Numbered from the stretch's first letter, positions 34,119-46,720 are shown. The stretch is DNA of 64,000 nucleotides from Smallanthus sonchifolius (GCA_023525975.1 CM042030.1:32730350-32794349); one strand, 5' to 3'. The notes: a model not told the origin generated them from the letters alone. A program made the numbers and translations.

Positions 34119-37004
34119 CTAAGTGGCTTCCGATCCCTTTCGATGCTTCCATTGGACTTTAACCAATTGGATAACTTTATTACGTAAACGTTTCTCCTTC
34201 CGATCAAGGATGGCCACGGGTTCTTCGATGTAATTAAGGCTATTGTCAACCTCGATGTCAGTAAGTGGTACGTGAGCCGATTCATCCGCCAAACACTTTC
34301 GCAAGTGTGATACATGGAAAGTAAGATGGATCCCACTTAACTCATCTGGCAACTCCAACCGATAAGCGACTTCCCCAACCCGTGCCATTATCTTGAATGG
34401 TCCGACAAACCTCGGACTTAATTTCCCTCTCTTTCTGAATCGTATGATTCCCTTCCATGGTGACACTTTCAGCATTACACTGTCACCATTATCAAACTCG
34501 ATAGGCCTTCGTCGTTTATCCGCATAGGATTTCTGATGATCTTTTGCGGCCTTCATTCGCGCTTTGATCTGATCAAACCTTTCCGACGTCTCTCTTACGA
34601 CTTCGAGACTTCCTAATTCTTTCTGTCCAATCTCACCCCAACAAACCGGGGTCCTACATCTTCTCCCATACAACATTTCGTAAGGCGACATGCCTATCGT
34701 CGTGTGATGACTATTGTTGTAGGAGAATTCAGCTAACGGCAGATGGCTGTCCCAACTGCCACCGAAGTCGATAATACAAGCACGGAGCATATCCTCCAAT
34801 GTCTGAATGGTCCTTTCGGACTGACCATCCGTTTGCGGTGGTATGCAGTGCTGATATTAAGCCTCGTGCCCATCGCCTCGTGAAATCTTTTCTAGAACCT
34901 CGATGTGAATCGTGTGTCCCGGTCAGATACAATCGTCAAAAGCATCCCATGCTGTGCTACTACTTCGGTAATAAATACTTTCGCTAACCTTTCCAACGAG
35001 AACGTCTCGCGAATAGGTAGGAAATGAGCACTCTTTTTTTAAACGGTCCACAATTACCCAAATGGTGTCATGACCTTTAGCTGTGCGAGGTAGCTTAGTT
35101 ATGAAGTCCATGGTAATGTGTTCCCACTTCCATTCCGGTATATCAAGTGGTTGAATCTTTCCATACGGTTTCTGGTGCTCGGCCTTTACTTGCGAGCAAG
35201 TCAAGCACTTGCTTACATACTTCGTCACATCACGTTTCATTCCAGGCCACCAGTATTCCATCCTCAGATCTTGATACATTTTATTGGTACCGGGATGGAT
35301 AGAGTAACGAGACTTATGAGCCTCATCCAAGATCTTGGTTCTAAGCTCGCCACCCATAGGTATCCATATCCGTCCAAAACGTGTCCTAACACCAAGGGTG
35401 TTATATTCCAACTTGTCCTGTTGGCCAACCATCCTTTCCTTCTTTATGTTTTCCTCCTTAAGTGCCTCATCTTGAGCCCTTTCAATTTCTCTCATCACGT
35501 CCGATGTTACCACCAACTGGCAAGCTTTCACTCTCATAAGAGTAGGCACATCCTTTCGGCTTAGAGCGTCAGCCACCACGTTTGCCTTTCCAGGATGGTA
35601 TATGATTTCACAGTCATAATCTTTTATGAGTTCTAACCATCGTCTCTGCCTCATATTAAGTTCCTTCTGTTCGAAGAAGTACTTCAAACTTTTGTGGTCT
35701 GAGTAAATAGTAAACTTCACCCCGTAAAGGTAGTGCCTCCAGATTTTCAATGCGAACACGACAGCAGCAAGCTCCAAATCGTGAGTCAGATAATTAGCTT
35801 CATGAATCTTCAACTGCCGTGACGCGTACGCGATCACTCTCCCGCGTTGCATCAACACGCATCCCAATCCCTGACCCGAAGTGTCAGAGTACACCACTAG
35901 GTCTTCATTGCCCTCGGGAAGGGCCAAGACTTGAGCTTGAGTTAGCTTTTCCTTCAATTCCTTAAACGCCTCATCCTGGGTCGAACCCCATTCGTACTTT
36001 ACCTCCTTCCGAGTCAACTTCGTCAACGGCGAAGCTATTTTTGAGAAATCCTGGATGAATCTCCGATAGTAGCCTGCCAATCCCAAGAAGCTACGGATTT
36101 CAGTTGGCGTATTAGGAATATCCCATTCCTTCACCGTCATTATCTTTGCTGGGTCAACCATAATGCCGTTCGGGTTAATGACGTGACCTAGGAATTGGAC
36201 TTCCCTAAGCCAGAACGCGCATTTGGAGAACTTAGCATACAACTTTTCCTTCTTCAGAGCTTCCAATACTTCCTTCAAGTGACACGCGTGATCACCCTCA
36301 TTTTTGGAGTAGATGAGGATATCATCGATGAACACGATTACCGACCGATCCAGCATCGGTCGACAAACTCTATTCATCAAATCCATAAACGCTGCGGGGG
36401 CGTTCGTCAATCCAAAAGACATCACGCGGAACTCGAAATGTCCATAACGTGTGCGAAATGCAGTTTTCGGTATGTCTTCTTCCCTCACCTTCAACTGATG
36501 ATACCCGAACCGAAGGTCGATTTTTGAGAACCAACTTGCGCCTTGCAATTGATCGAACAGGTCGTCGATCCTTGGTAACGGGTACTTGTTCTTTACGGTA
36601 CGCTTGTTCAACTCGTGATAATCAATACACATTCTCATCGAACCGTCTTTCTTCTTCACAAACAACATCGGAGCACCCCACGGCGAGATGCTCGGTTGGA
36701 TAAATCCTTTCTCAAGTAACTCGCCTAGTTGGACCATAAGTTCCTTCATTTCCACTGGTGCTAGTCGATATGGAGCCTTAGCCTCGGGCTGGGCATCTGG
36801 TACTAAGTCGATTCAAAATTCAATCTCTCTGTCGGGTGGTATCCCAGGCAAGTCCTCTGGAAACACCTCCGGGTACTCGCGTACCACGGGTACATCATCT
36901 AGTTCCTTCACTTCCTTACACTTGTCAATCACGTACACCAGATAAGCCTCGCATCCGCGCCTCAAGTAATCTGTTGCCTTAATCATCGAGATGACGTTTG
37001 GCAT
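34119..37004 (-). pseudogene. Element E pol (Ty3/gypsy): RT, RNase H, integrase, chromodomain-like tail; broken
   Basis: Read from 37004: REYPEVFPEDLPG, RT with FIDDILIYS near 36340-36310, RNase H with SDTSGQGLGC near 35880, integrase zinc region (HPGTNKMYQDL, CLTCSQVK) near 35270-35170, MDFITKLPR near 35100, then a damaged core, DMLRACIIDFGGSWDSHLPL from 34799, and a GPFKI...TFHVS module with C-terminal chromodomain-like end. Lesions: CGA to TGA at about 36813; frameshift near 35030 in a T-run that removes the readable frame until about 34800 (the original frame returns); a Trp codon now TAG at 34119. The second catalytic Asp of integrase falls in the damaged stretch. Confidence 0.9.
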
Positions 37005-38650
37005 CGGGACGTCACGATCTCTAAAACCTCGACTTTGCTACCATCCGGAGCCTTGAGTCGGATTATCTTTCGTTTACATATAATTTGCGCTTCATTGACA
37101 GTTAGCCAATCCATGCCTAACACGACATCGAACCCTCCCAAAACCATAACACACAATCTGACAGGGAACCTATGACCTTTTATTTTTATCGTGGAGTTTT
37201 CAACTACATCGGTTACTCTTGCAGTTCTACCCTCAGCGGTTTCTACGCTAAAGGCCCTTTCTAACTTACTGACAGTGTACTTCACGCGTTTACAAAAAGT
37301 CGCAGATATAAAACTCTTACTGGCACCTGAATCAAATAACACAGAAACAAGAGTGTTGTCAAGGACGAACGTACCTGACGCCACGTCGGGGTCCATTCTG
37401 GCCTGGTCTTGCGTCAGCGCGTACGCATGAGTCTTTGCTCGGGGTCTCTCTTCCTTCCTTTCCAGGCCTTTCCCTTTCCCGGCTTCACCCATTCTCAGTT
37501 TCGGACATTCCCTACTCAGGTGACAGGCATCCCCACAATTATAGCACTTGAAGTGTTGTGGGCATTCACGGGAGTAGTGCCCGGTCTTGCCACACTTAAA
37601 GCACAAGTTAGATCCCAGTCTGCATTCACCTACATGCTCTCTTTCACACTTCTTACAAACAGTCGGCTCATTCAACCGAGCTCTCTTATCACGAGCCCCA
37701 AACATCCTTCCCTCAGTTTGCTTGTTTGAGAAGCTCGGTCTCTTCTTTTGCTCTTCAACGGCAACAACATTCAGTGCCAGATCGTCAAATACCACGCCAC
37801 TTAACTCTACTGCCGAATCATAGGTAGTAGGGGCGTTTGCCTTAACATAGGTGCGGACCTGGTCTGGCAACCCTTGAATATAGCAGGCAATCTTTCTTTC
37901 CTCCGTCGTAACAAGATGTGGCACTAGACGTGCCAGTTCATTGAATCGGGTTGTGTACTGCTGGTGCGTCATGCTCCCGGCCTTCAAACCCAGAAATTCC
38001 CTCTCCACCTTCTCAATCTAGTTCCTCGGGCAGAAATTCTTGATCACCAAAGTTTTCAAGTCAGCCCACATCATTGAGTCAACAACCTCATCCCCCTTAG
38101 CCTGACGTACACCTTCCCACCAGTGGGATACTTCCTCCCTCAAGGAGTTAGCAGCAAACTTCACTACTTGATTAGCTCGACACTCGCTCAGACGGATGGC
38201 GGCTTCCATACGTATTACCTAATCAAAAGTAGCCACCACGTCCTTCTTCCCAGTCAGGACCAGCGGGTCACATGCCTTAAATTACTTATAGTCGCACCCG
38301 CGAGCAGGCGGTGCGTTGTCGGTCTCGTCGTTCTGAGCACCAGTTGCCGCACTAGATCCGCCTTCCCCACTAACTTTCTTTAACGCTTCAGCCAACAGAC
38401 TTGGCAGAGAATTCTTCATCAACTCGGAGAACTCTCGAGCTATGGCTGCTCTCACTTCTGGTTCAAAAGTGAAAGGTTGTTCTGCAACTTGTGTCTGTTC
38501 AGTTCCATGCACACTAACCGTCGGTTCAGTGTGAACACTTCCTTCTTTGCTGTACTCTTGGCGCGCAGGAATCCTGCCATGCCCACCATTTCGACCGCCG
38601 GTACGACCACCGGTACGGCCACCACGCCTTCCGTTCCCTCTCCTCGCCAT
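36983..38650 (-). pseudogene. Element E gag and protease, broken
   Basis: ATG at 38650 (MARRGNGRRGGRTGG) with an RGG-rich N-terminus typical of RNA binding. A Gag core follows with SHWWEGVRQAKG near 38130 and FNELARLVPHLV near 37940. Zinc region: CKKCEREHVGEC, CFKCGKTGHYSREC and CYNCGDACHLSREC near 37670-37500. Protease LFDSGASKSF near 37345, ending near 37000 with a frameshift into the pol frame at 37004. In-frame stops at 38282, about 38219 (Trp position) and 38018. Expected role: capsid and maturation protease. Confidence 0.88.
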
Positions 38651-38966
38651 TTCGTTCTATAAGATAAGAAATCCAATGTCATCACGCTAGTTAACAAATA
38701 AAATTCAATAAGTACTGTAAGATGTTAATATACACTGGCCATCTGCAATTAACCATTACACTACCTTTCGATTTCTATTTGACCACCTTTGTGATTCCAT
38801 CAGAACACAAGTCCTTACCTAACCCTTTCTAAGGCATAATACATACACATATTCTACTTTTCATACCTGATGCTTTGGCTCGAGTTACCCGTACTGGAAT
38901 TCGCTTTCGGTCCCATTCAAAGTTTAAGTTCAGACACTGGGAGTGTCCGAATCTCTCAAACTATTA
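38651..38966 (-). other. Leader of E
   Basis: About 0.3 kb between primer site and gag; no ORF or strong repeat seen. Confidence 0.5.
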
Positions 38967-38978
38967 CTCTGATACCAA
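38967..38978 (-). promoter_or_regulatory. Primer-binding site of E
   Basis: The minus strand reads TGGTATCAGAGT near the LTR end; initiator Met-tRNA type with one mismatch at its end. Confidence 0.82.
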
Positions 38979-39239
38979 CTTGTAAGGCCCCAAACCCGGG
39001 AGGCCTCACTCGTTGGATTTACTCATTCACAAACAGTTCTTAAACATGAATATCAAATAATGCAGCGGAAAATTTCATTCAACATAACTAAAAACTTGTT
39101 CATACATGCGGAAGCGTACATTGTCAAATACATAAACTTAACATAAACAACTCATAACGAGATGCCAGTCTTCATGATCGGCCGGGTAACTCTTCTCGCT
39201 TGCCAAGCATCACCGTCCATCGTCCATACCTGCCTTAAC

Positions 39240-40276
39240 CTGAATGTGCATACTAAAAAGTCAGCTACGCTGGTGAGTTCTAGCATTTCATAAAAACTTT
39301 AACATCAACATTTGCCAAAAACGTATCATTCATTTAGTAAAACCTTTCACAAAAGCATGTAATAATCTAACATCTTTAAAAAGGTTTCGTACCCATATCA
39401 TCATCAACAACATCATAATCATAAACACCGTTAACGGATCGTTCATTAAAACTTTTAACATTCATTTAAGTCATACATTATTATCTAAATTCTGTATCGT
39501 TACGCGTCTTTGTGTTCCCGAAGGGACCCTTGATGTTGTGGGCAACCGTTACGTATCGCCGTCATTGCCACAACCATTCAATACGTGGGGTCAACCGTTA
39601 CGTATCGCCTCATTGCCCAACACGCATCTTTCCTTTGGAAATCAACCGTTACGTATCGCCGTCATTGATTTCCCATTACCATTCAATACGTGGGGTCAAC
39701 CGTTACGTATCGCCGTCATTGCCCAACACGCATCTTTCCTTTGGAAATCAACCGTTACGTATCGCCGTAATTGAATTCCCATTACCATTCACTTAGGATG
39801 ATCGTCATCACCCGAGTAACCGTCGTTACTCCCTTACCAGCTGTACAACATCAAACCATTGGCAGGCCACTAAGACACTGTCCCTGTTGTTCTTATGGTA
39901 ACTATGGCTCGCTGTCCATAATCTACCATAAGGCTGGGAATCTCATTCCCAGACTTCATTCGTCAATTCCATTCATTCGACAGATTAGATTTGTAATTAC
40001 TTCTTTAAAACCTTTGCCCTTTTTCTTTCCCTTTCATAAAACCTTTCACTCGTTTTCAAAACCCTTTACCTTTACTTTAAACCATTTCTTATTAAAATTC
40101 GTTCGTAAACATTCCATGCATAAAACTTTCTTTCCATAAACCGTTCATTCCAAGTCATTTCATTTCATAATCATAGTTTCATAAAATATCATTTCATAAA
40201 ACATCATTTCATATGTATGCACACCAGCCCGAAAACATTATATAAAAACATTTAAAAGAGGGCTTCTAGAACTCAC
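39240..40276 (-). other. Candidate intron inside E LTR (about 1.04 kb)
   Basis: Minus strand: donor ATCAG|GTGAGTTC at 40276 and acceptor GCACATTCAG|GTTAAGG at 39240, with CTGAC ~20 nt before the AG. This is the same layout as in A, F and H but longer. The left LTR has lost the donor side. Confidence 0.4.
39542..39772. repeat. CAACCGTTACGTATCGCC minisatellite in E LTR
   Basis: Five copies of CAACCGTTACGTATCGCC separated by about 20-30 bp of two alternating spacers (CCATTCAATACGTGGGGT and CATCTTTCCTTTGGAAAT). Fewer copies at 33341-33500 in the other LTR. Overlapping ORFs here are repeat artefacts. Confidence 0.85.
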
Positions 40277-40429
40277 CTGATACGCTAATATGGGTTGTCC
40301 TAAACGAAGGTCCAACAACGTCACTTCCGATCTGAATTGATTAGTTAAATACACATCAGACCAATCCCGACTCTAACGGTTTAACCATTCTAACATACTG
40401 ACTTCACTTAATCAGTTCTGAAGTCTGCG

Positions 40430-40632
40430 CACTTAGCAAGTGCGCAGACCCTGCTGCCTGCGCACTTAGCAAGTGCGCAGACCCTGCTGCCTGCGCACTT
40501 ATCAAGTGCGCAGGTCCCTCCTCCTACGCACTTAGCAAGTGCGCAGGTCCCTCCTCCTGCGCACTTAGTAAGTGCGCAGGTCCTGCTCCGTGCGCACTTA
40601 GCAAGTGCGCAGGTCCCTCCTCCTACGCACTT
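40430..40632. repeat. Palindrome array in E LTR (GCGCACTTA/CAAGTGCGC arms)
   Basis: Seven units, about 28 bp apart, each two arms around AGC or a variant, with spacers GACCCTGCTGC or GTCCCTCCTCC. The last is cut in half by the junction to C. The same palindrome is in C's LTR, although E is a Ty3 element and C a copia element. Confidence 0.92.
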
Positions 40633-40634
40633 AG

Positions 40635-43565
40635 CATATTTCTTATCGTAAAATGAATCATCTTGTCCGAAACGCTTTGGTAACCGGGGTTCCTAAGCTG
40701 AGATTTACCATTGCAGATGACTGTATGCCTTGTAAAAAGGGCAAACAGCAACAGAAGTCTCACAAGCCCAAGCTCCAAAACTCTATTGATACCCCTTTGG
40801 AGCTATTACACATGGATCTGTTTGGCCCCATAAGTATCAGGAGTATTGGAGGTAACTCGTTCTGTCTAGTTGTCACTGATGATTTCTCACGTTTTTCTTG
40901 GGTGCATTTTTTAGGTACTAAAGACGAGACTGCTGATATTCTTCAATACTTGATCCTGAGCTTGGAATCTCTTTGCAAGCTGAAAGTTAGAAGGATAAGG
41001 AGCGACAACTGAACTGAGTTCAAGAATAACTTGATGGAGCTATTCTGTCTCAAGAAAGGGATCCGTCACGAATTCAGAACGCCGTACACGCCTCAGCAGA
41101 ATGGAGTTGCTGAACGGAAGAACAGAACACTGATTGAGACTGCAAGGATTATGCTGTCGGATGCAAAGCTTCCTGTCACTTTCTGGGCAGAAGCAGTTAA
41201 TACAGCGTGTCACGTCTTAAACAGAGTTCTGGTAGTGAAGAGGCATAACAAGACTTGTTACGAGTTGATCGACAATCGACTTCCCAATCTTGATTACCTA
41301 GTTCCTTTCGGTAGTCCTTGTTCCTTGTTGCTACAGTACAAAGACCGCCAGTCTAAGTTTCATGCAAAAGCAGTGGAAGGCATCTTCTTAGGATACGTTG
41401 CCAACTCGCCTTGCAAGAGAGTGTACAATATAGGAACTCGTACTGTCGAGGAATGGTTTGAAGTGGATTGTACGAAACACAGCATTCCACCCGAACCAAC
41501 AGGTCCGGCTTGGGGTTTTGATTATGATGCGCTATTCAAGTCCTTCAATCTTCCTGATATATCTGCAGATGACGCCGCAAATGTTTATGAATTATTGGGT
41601 GGCGGCGATGACTCCAGTTTTTCCACTCGTGCTACCGTACCAATTATAACTCCGGATTCCAATGCTGCATCTGCATCTGGAACTCATGACAGTGATAACA
41701 GTGAAGATGTTCTTGTCGTTGGAGATGACGCTCCAGCTAATCCTAACACAACTGTAGGAAATGAAGCTCCAGCTGATCCAATTAACATTGAATCTTCTTC
41801 CTCTGGAACTCAGGAAATGGGGGAGTTAAGCACGAATCTAGATCTAGAAATTCAGGAACCGATTGTACCGGAGACGAGAGTGCATAGGAATAATCCAATT
41901 GACAACATTATTGGTGATCTTTATGCCGGCGTTCAGACTCGTCATCGAACCATCACTGAGAAAACCAGTCTTTACACAGAGATACTTGACACTGGTGTCA
42001 TGGAAACATGTCTGCATGCTGCATTCGTGTCCCAGTTAGAGCCAAAGAATGTGAAGGAGCCTCTCACTGACAACTGCTGGATTGAGGCGATGCAAGATGA
42101 ATTGTCTCAATTCCAAAAGTTGCATGTGTGGGATTTGGTTGACTTGCCAAAAGGCTTTCAGCCAGTTGGAACCAGATGGGTGTTCAAATGCAAGACGGAT
42201 GATCATCATGTTGTTGTGAATAACAAAGTAAGATTGGTTGTTCAGGGTTTTTATCAGCAAGAGGGCTTGGATTACACGGAAGTATATGCCCCATTTGCTA
42301 GATTTGAGGCCATTCGACTGTTCTTGGCTTATGCCACATATGCCGGCTTCAAGGTCTATCAACTTGATGTGAAGAGTGCTTTCCTATAAGGTAAAGTTCA
42401 TGAAGAAGTCTATGTCACTCAGCCTCCCGGTTTTGAAGATCCACATAATATCAATAAAGTGTATAAGCTCGACAAAGCACTTTATGGTCTTTATCAAGCA
42501 CCGCGGGCATGGTATGAGACATTATCTAAACATTTACTGTCTAATGGTTTCAATCGTGGACAGATTGACTCGACTCTCTTCATAAGTAAAGCAGGAGGTG
42601 ACATTCTCCTTGTACAAGTATATGTCGACGACATCATTTTTGGGTCTACCAATGAAGGGATGTGTAGGGAATTCGAGCAGGTGATGAAGTCCAAATTTGA
42701 AATGAGTAATATGGGTGAATTGTCATTCTTCCTGGGTCTGCAAGTCAGTCAAAGAGAGGATGGCATTTATCTACATCAAACTAAGTATGTGCAGGACATC
42801 TTATCAAAATACAAGATGAATGATAGCAGTACTTATGGAACACCTATCCCAGTCAATCATGGTCTGCATCCTGACAAAGATGGAAATGATGTAGACAGCA
42901 GATTGTACCGTGGGATGATCGGATCACTTATGTATCTCACAGCTTCAAGACCCGATATAATGTTTGCTGTGTGCTTGTGCTCAAGGTTTCAGTCTCAACC
43001 GAAGGAGTCACATATGATAGATGTGAAGAGAATTTTCAGATACCAGAAAGGGAAACCCCGATTAGGTCTTTGGTACTCTAAGCAGCAGTCATTCGACTTC
43101 AAAGCCTACACTGATTCAGAATATGGCGGTTGTAACCTTGACAGAAATTCAACTTCTGGTGGATGTCAATTCTTAGGAGACAGACTGGTCTCCTGGCAGT
43201 GTAAGAAGCAGTCAACGGTTTCTGTCTCAACTTGTGAAGCAGAATACATTGCTGCAGCGAGCGGTTGTTCTCAGATATTGTGGATTCAGCAGTAGTTTAG
43301 AGACTACGGCTTAAACTTCACTGGAACTCCTCTATTCATTGACAACAATGCCACCATGTCCATCACAAATAACCTGGTGAAACATTCCAAAACTAAACAC
43401 ATAGAGATTCGCCATCATTTCATCCGTGATTGTGCTGAAAAGCATTTAATCGAACTTGTAAAAGTTCACACGGATGACAATCTTGCAGACCTTTTCACAA
43501 AGGCATTTGATCGATCCCGTTTTGAGCATCTTGTCAACTTGATAGGAATGTTCAATCCTGAGTGA
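40635..43565 (+). pseudogene. Element C pol (copia): integrase, RT, RNase H; three stops
   Basis: Starts in the pre-integrase domain (ISYRK equivalent), protease lost. Integrase HMDLFGP (~40810), IRSDN then TGA at 41010-41012, QQNGVAERKN (~41095). Linker with Asp/Ser-rich VYELLGGGDDSS. RT KVRLVVQGF (~42225), TAA at 42387-42389, YVDD at 42621-42632, FFLGLQVSQRED; RNase H TDSEYGGC (~43110), CEAEYIAAASGCS, TAG at 43293-43295, DNNAT (~43340), end FNPE at 43565. One frame throughout: no frameshift, only three nonsense codons, so C is younger than B and D. Confidence 0.93.
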
Positions 43566-45465
43566 AAACTATGTTTTCTTAACTCAGTTCAATTCATGGA
43601 AGTTAAATTTTTAATTCTTTTAAATTTTCTGTATAGTTCTTTTAGTTTTTAAAATATTTTACAAAAATAAAAAAAATAGAAAGTGGAGAAAATTTCAAAG
43701 TTAACTTGAGAAAAGAGGAAATGATAATACAACAGAAATGATCTAAACACCATGGTCTGCTCATATGGGAAATGATTGCATCATGTTTACTTAATTGTTT
43801 AAATTATTATGTTTTTAATCTGTTTATTTACAAGTAATTTGAATTGTCAGTAGGCTGTATGCGTCTTTGAATCACTGGTAGTGTGAAAACTAAATCTAAA
43901 TTACAACTGTGAATTGAACCCATGTTTGCAAGTGTGTGTGCGTAAAAGAATAGAAAAGATCATTATCAGATAAAGGATGTTAGATTTTGGCAATAATTTT
44001 CTTTTGAGATCAGTTTCAGGTTATATCGTTAGCACAATTAATGCGGTTCATCTCACTGCCCATACTCACAAGTATGCAAGGAGAGATTGAATCCAGACAT
44101 GTCTATGCATTAACCGTTGAGCATGTTTTCACCCTTGAATCACTCCTGATTCATTGAAATCAAATCCAGATAAAAGTTGGATCCCCTTACCTGATAATCA
44201 AACACCATATCTATTATCCTGAATCATCATCCCGATATTCAAAGAAGAAAATCACATGAAACCAAGACAAATGAATCATTCGATTCTGAATCTTATGATT
44301 CCCGATAATCCTTATGGATTCTGTTAGATTTTTTCCTGTGCTAATAGATGTAGCTTCATTCTGAAAATCTAGAAAATCATTGGGAAAATCTTAGATGCCT
44401 TGAGATAGTGCAAGTTAGAATAGCATATCAGTGGGGTACACGTTGTATATCTTATAATTAATACCTTAATACATAAGAACATGATACAAAGATGCGTATA
44501 GTTTCAAATCTTATAATATTGTCAACTTGAATTACTTGTTTATGTGCTTATTACGTATGAATAAAGAGTAACACATGACATGATCCCATATTCTTTGATG
44601 ATTATTTTGTATCGTTTTTGCTAAAAGATAGCCTGATATGATCCTCTGCTCGTGTCTTTGATCAAAAATAGTTTGTGTGAATACGTGTATATATCTATCT
44701 AGAAAAGAACAAACAGATTTTAAGTTTATGCATTGTTCAAATTTAATCAGAAAAAGCCAAAAATATTTAATGTTTAACCTTCATGAATTGTATTTGAAAC
44801 CTCGTGATTGAATATTTTTTATCTTGTTTGTTAGTTGATTGGAAAAATCTTCATAATTCTGAGTTGGAAATTTGCGCACTTAAGGGCTGTGCGTACTTGA
44901 TAAGTTCGCACGAAGTAAGCCTTGCGTACTTAACTCGTGCGCACTTAACAAATACGCACGACCGATAAGTAAGGGGTATAAAAGTGCACTTAGAATTTTT
45001 TTTCAGTTTCAAGCTTTCAAACCGATCACTTTCCCTCTGCAAATTTAACTCAAAATCAAGTGTGTCTAAACCTTTTTTTCGTCCCGTCTATAGTTTCATC
45101 ATCTCATTTCATCTCATTGGTGAGAATCTAGGCGATTTCCATCCACACAATCGTGACATTGGACCGATTCGTGACTTAGAAGTTTTTAGGTTAAATCCGA
45201 AATATTTTGGGTAAAATTGGGGTTGTTTGGGTAACTTATTGACATTTCTATGCTAATAGGATTCTTAATCGACTCCATATTCATCCATTTCGTCCTCGAT
45301 TCTAGCCGTCGGTTGAATCTTAATCGACAGTGGGTTGGGCGACGTTTTTAGGTCAAAATTGGTCTTGGTTTGGTAGTTACTGGTGTTGATAACGGTCCCA
45401 TAAGTTCGAATCCTCGATTCCGACCTAGTGGAGACCTACTTGACCCGGCTTTTGAGCAATCTGTC
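43566..45465 (+). other. Spacer of C after pol, up to F
   Basis: Noncoding. It carries the conserved blocks GATCATTATCAGATAAAG (43958-43975), a GAGATCAGTTTCAGG segment (~44006), CACTGCCCATAC and GTGGGGTACACG (~44432). At 44871-44965 there are degenerate palindromes of the GCGNACTT type. 45461-45465 (CTGTC) is F's target duplication. Confidence 0.7.
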
Positions 45466-45707
45466 TGTAACATTTCTGATTTTAGTATTCCTATTTCAAT
45501 TCAATGTAATGCAATTTCAAGTTCTATACTCGTGCAATGTCTCATTATTTTCTCGCCGTAAATTTAATGCAATAATTCTATACAAATTCGCAAGTATTAC
45601 TCAGTTATATACATTTAGACGCCATACAAGAAACTATTTTATACAAACTTATCAAATCTGAAAAGTCAAGGACTAAAGTCGAAAAAAATGTCATCAAACC
45701 CTAGTCT

Positions 45708-46720
45708 AGCACGGTCGTGCTTCGTCCTAGCACGGTCGCGCCAGGTGCTTTGGCACGGTCGCGCGACCTGCTTTGGAACGATCGCGCCCGGTGCCTAGGC
45801 ACGGTCGCGCCTATTTTGGCACGGTCGCGCCTGCGTAACAGTCGAAACGTAAATGAGATTTCAAAACGCTCGATCGTTCGAATTCAAACCCGATTTACGT
45901 TATACCTTCGTTATCAAAGAAAATATCTTGGTCAATCGCAACTATTACCATCAAAATACAAAACTCTTCTCTAGAAACCGTCGATCATTCTCTCAAAACT
46001 CAAATCCCTCATTTCGATCAAATTTCTCCCAAGCAGTCAAGGAATCCTTTTCAGCAATCTCTTCTGTTATTATTGGACTCTCTGGACTAGACGGAATTGC
46101 AGCCGAAGTCGCCGGAAGCCATTTTCTCCGTCGCCGGAACTCCGTTCTACCGTTCTTCATCGATTCAATACGCTTTCGGGTAAGTATACTCTCCATATCA
46201 TTCGTTTCAGTATCATCATCAAAAGCCCCCTATTAATCTGGGCTTTCATTACAGAAATCGTTCGAATCAGAATTGTTATTTTAAATAAAAAGATTTAATC
46301 GATTCCACTCTTAAACACGATGTTCATGCAATTAATTTATATTATTAGACTCGTAATATCTCTTTAATCGAAAGCCCTATCAAATCCAGTGTTTAAAATA
46401 CAAGAAATTGTCAATTCGTGTCTGATTTGGAAGAGACACGGTCGCGCTAACCATCTAGCGCGGCCGTGCCTCATTTAGCACGGTCGTGCCGATTAGCAGC
46501 GCGGTCGTGTCCTCCTGTCCAGACCTTGTCATGCCCTCTGGGCTAGTCTCTGTTGTGTCTAAAGATCATAGACACGATCGTGCCTGGTCAAGGCACGGTC
46601 GTGCCTGTTGTCTTGTCTAGATTGTGCTCCTGTTGATCAACCCGGTCGCGCCCCGACTAGCACGGTCGCGCCCGTGGCTTGAGCACGATCGTGCCCTTCC
46701 GAGGCACGGTCGTGCTAGAC
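45708..46720. repeat. CpG-rich palindrome clusters in F LTR (GCACGRTCGYGC)
   Basis: About six copies at 45708-45835 and ten at 46430-46720, with irregular spacing; several are perfect 12-bp palindromes (GCACGATCGTGC). The same clusters occur in the 3' LTR at about 53440-53570 and 54165-54450, with a few C-to-T type differences. Confidence 0.9.

Larger units (their letters stand above)
32776..40634 (-). mobile_element. Element E: Ty3/gypsy retrotransposon, one LTR truncated
   Basis: 3' LTR on the left, gag-pol on the minus strand, primer site and partial 5' LTR on the right. The right LTR stops inside a palindrome array and joins C's pre-integrase coding at about 40635, so the far end of E's 5' LTR and a stretch of C (end of gag, protease) were deleted together. 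E differs clearly from A and F in gag and LTR. Confidence 0.92.
38981..40634 (-). repeat. 5' LTR of E, truncated at the array
   Basis: Matches the left LTR from TGTAAGGCCCC, then continues through CAACCGTTACGTATCGCC repeats (39542-39772), a segment missing from the left LTR, and a palindrome array (40430-40632), where it stops. The LTR start (TGTAACATCCC on the minus strand) is lost. Confidence 0.9.

Noticed and set aside
39512..39796. ORFs with repeated NRYVSPS segments (also 33308-33625)
   Set aside because: Translations of the CAACCGTTACGTATCGCC minisatellite in E's LTR.
40430..40632. CRISPR-like array (regular repeats of ~20 bp with short spacers)
   Set aside because: Spacers are only ~10 bp and are themselves repeated; plant retroelement context with no cas genes. 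It is an LTR palindrome array.
45717..45974. ORF repeated at 53448-53705 in F LTRs
   Set aside because: Present twice only because of the LTR pair; it is a translation of GCACGGTCGCGCC clusters plus flank.
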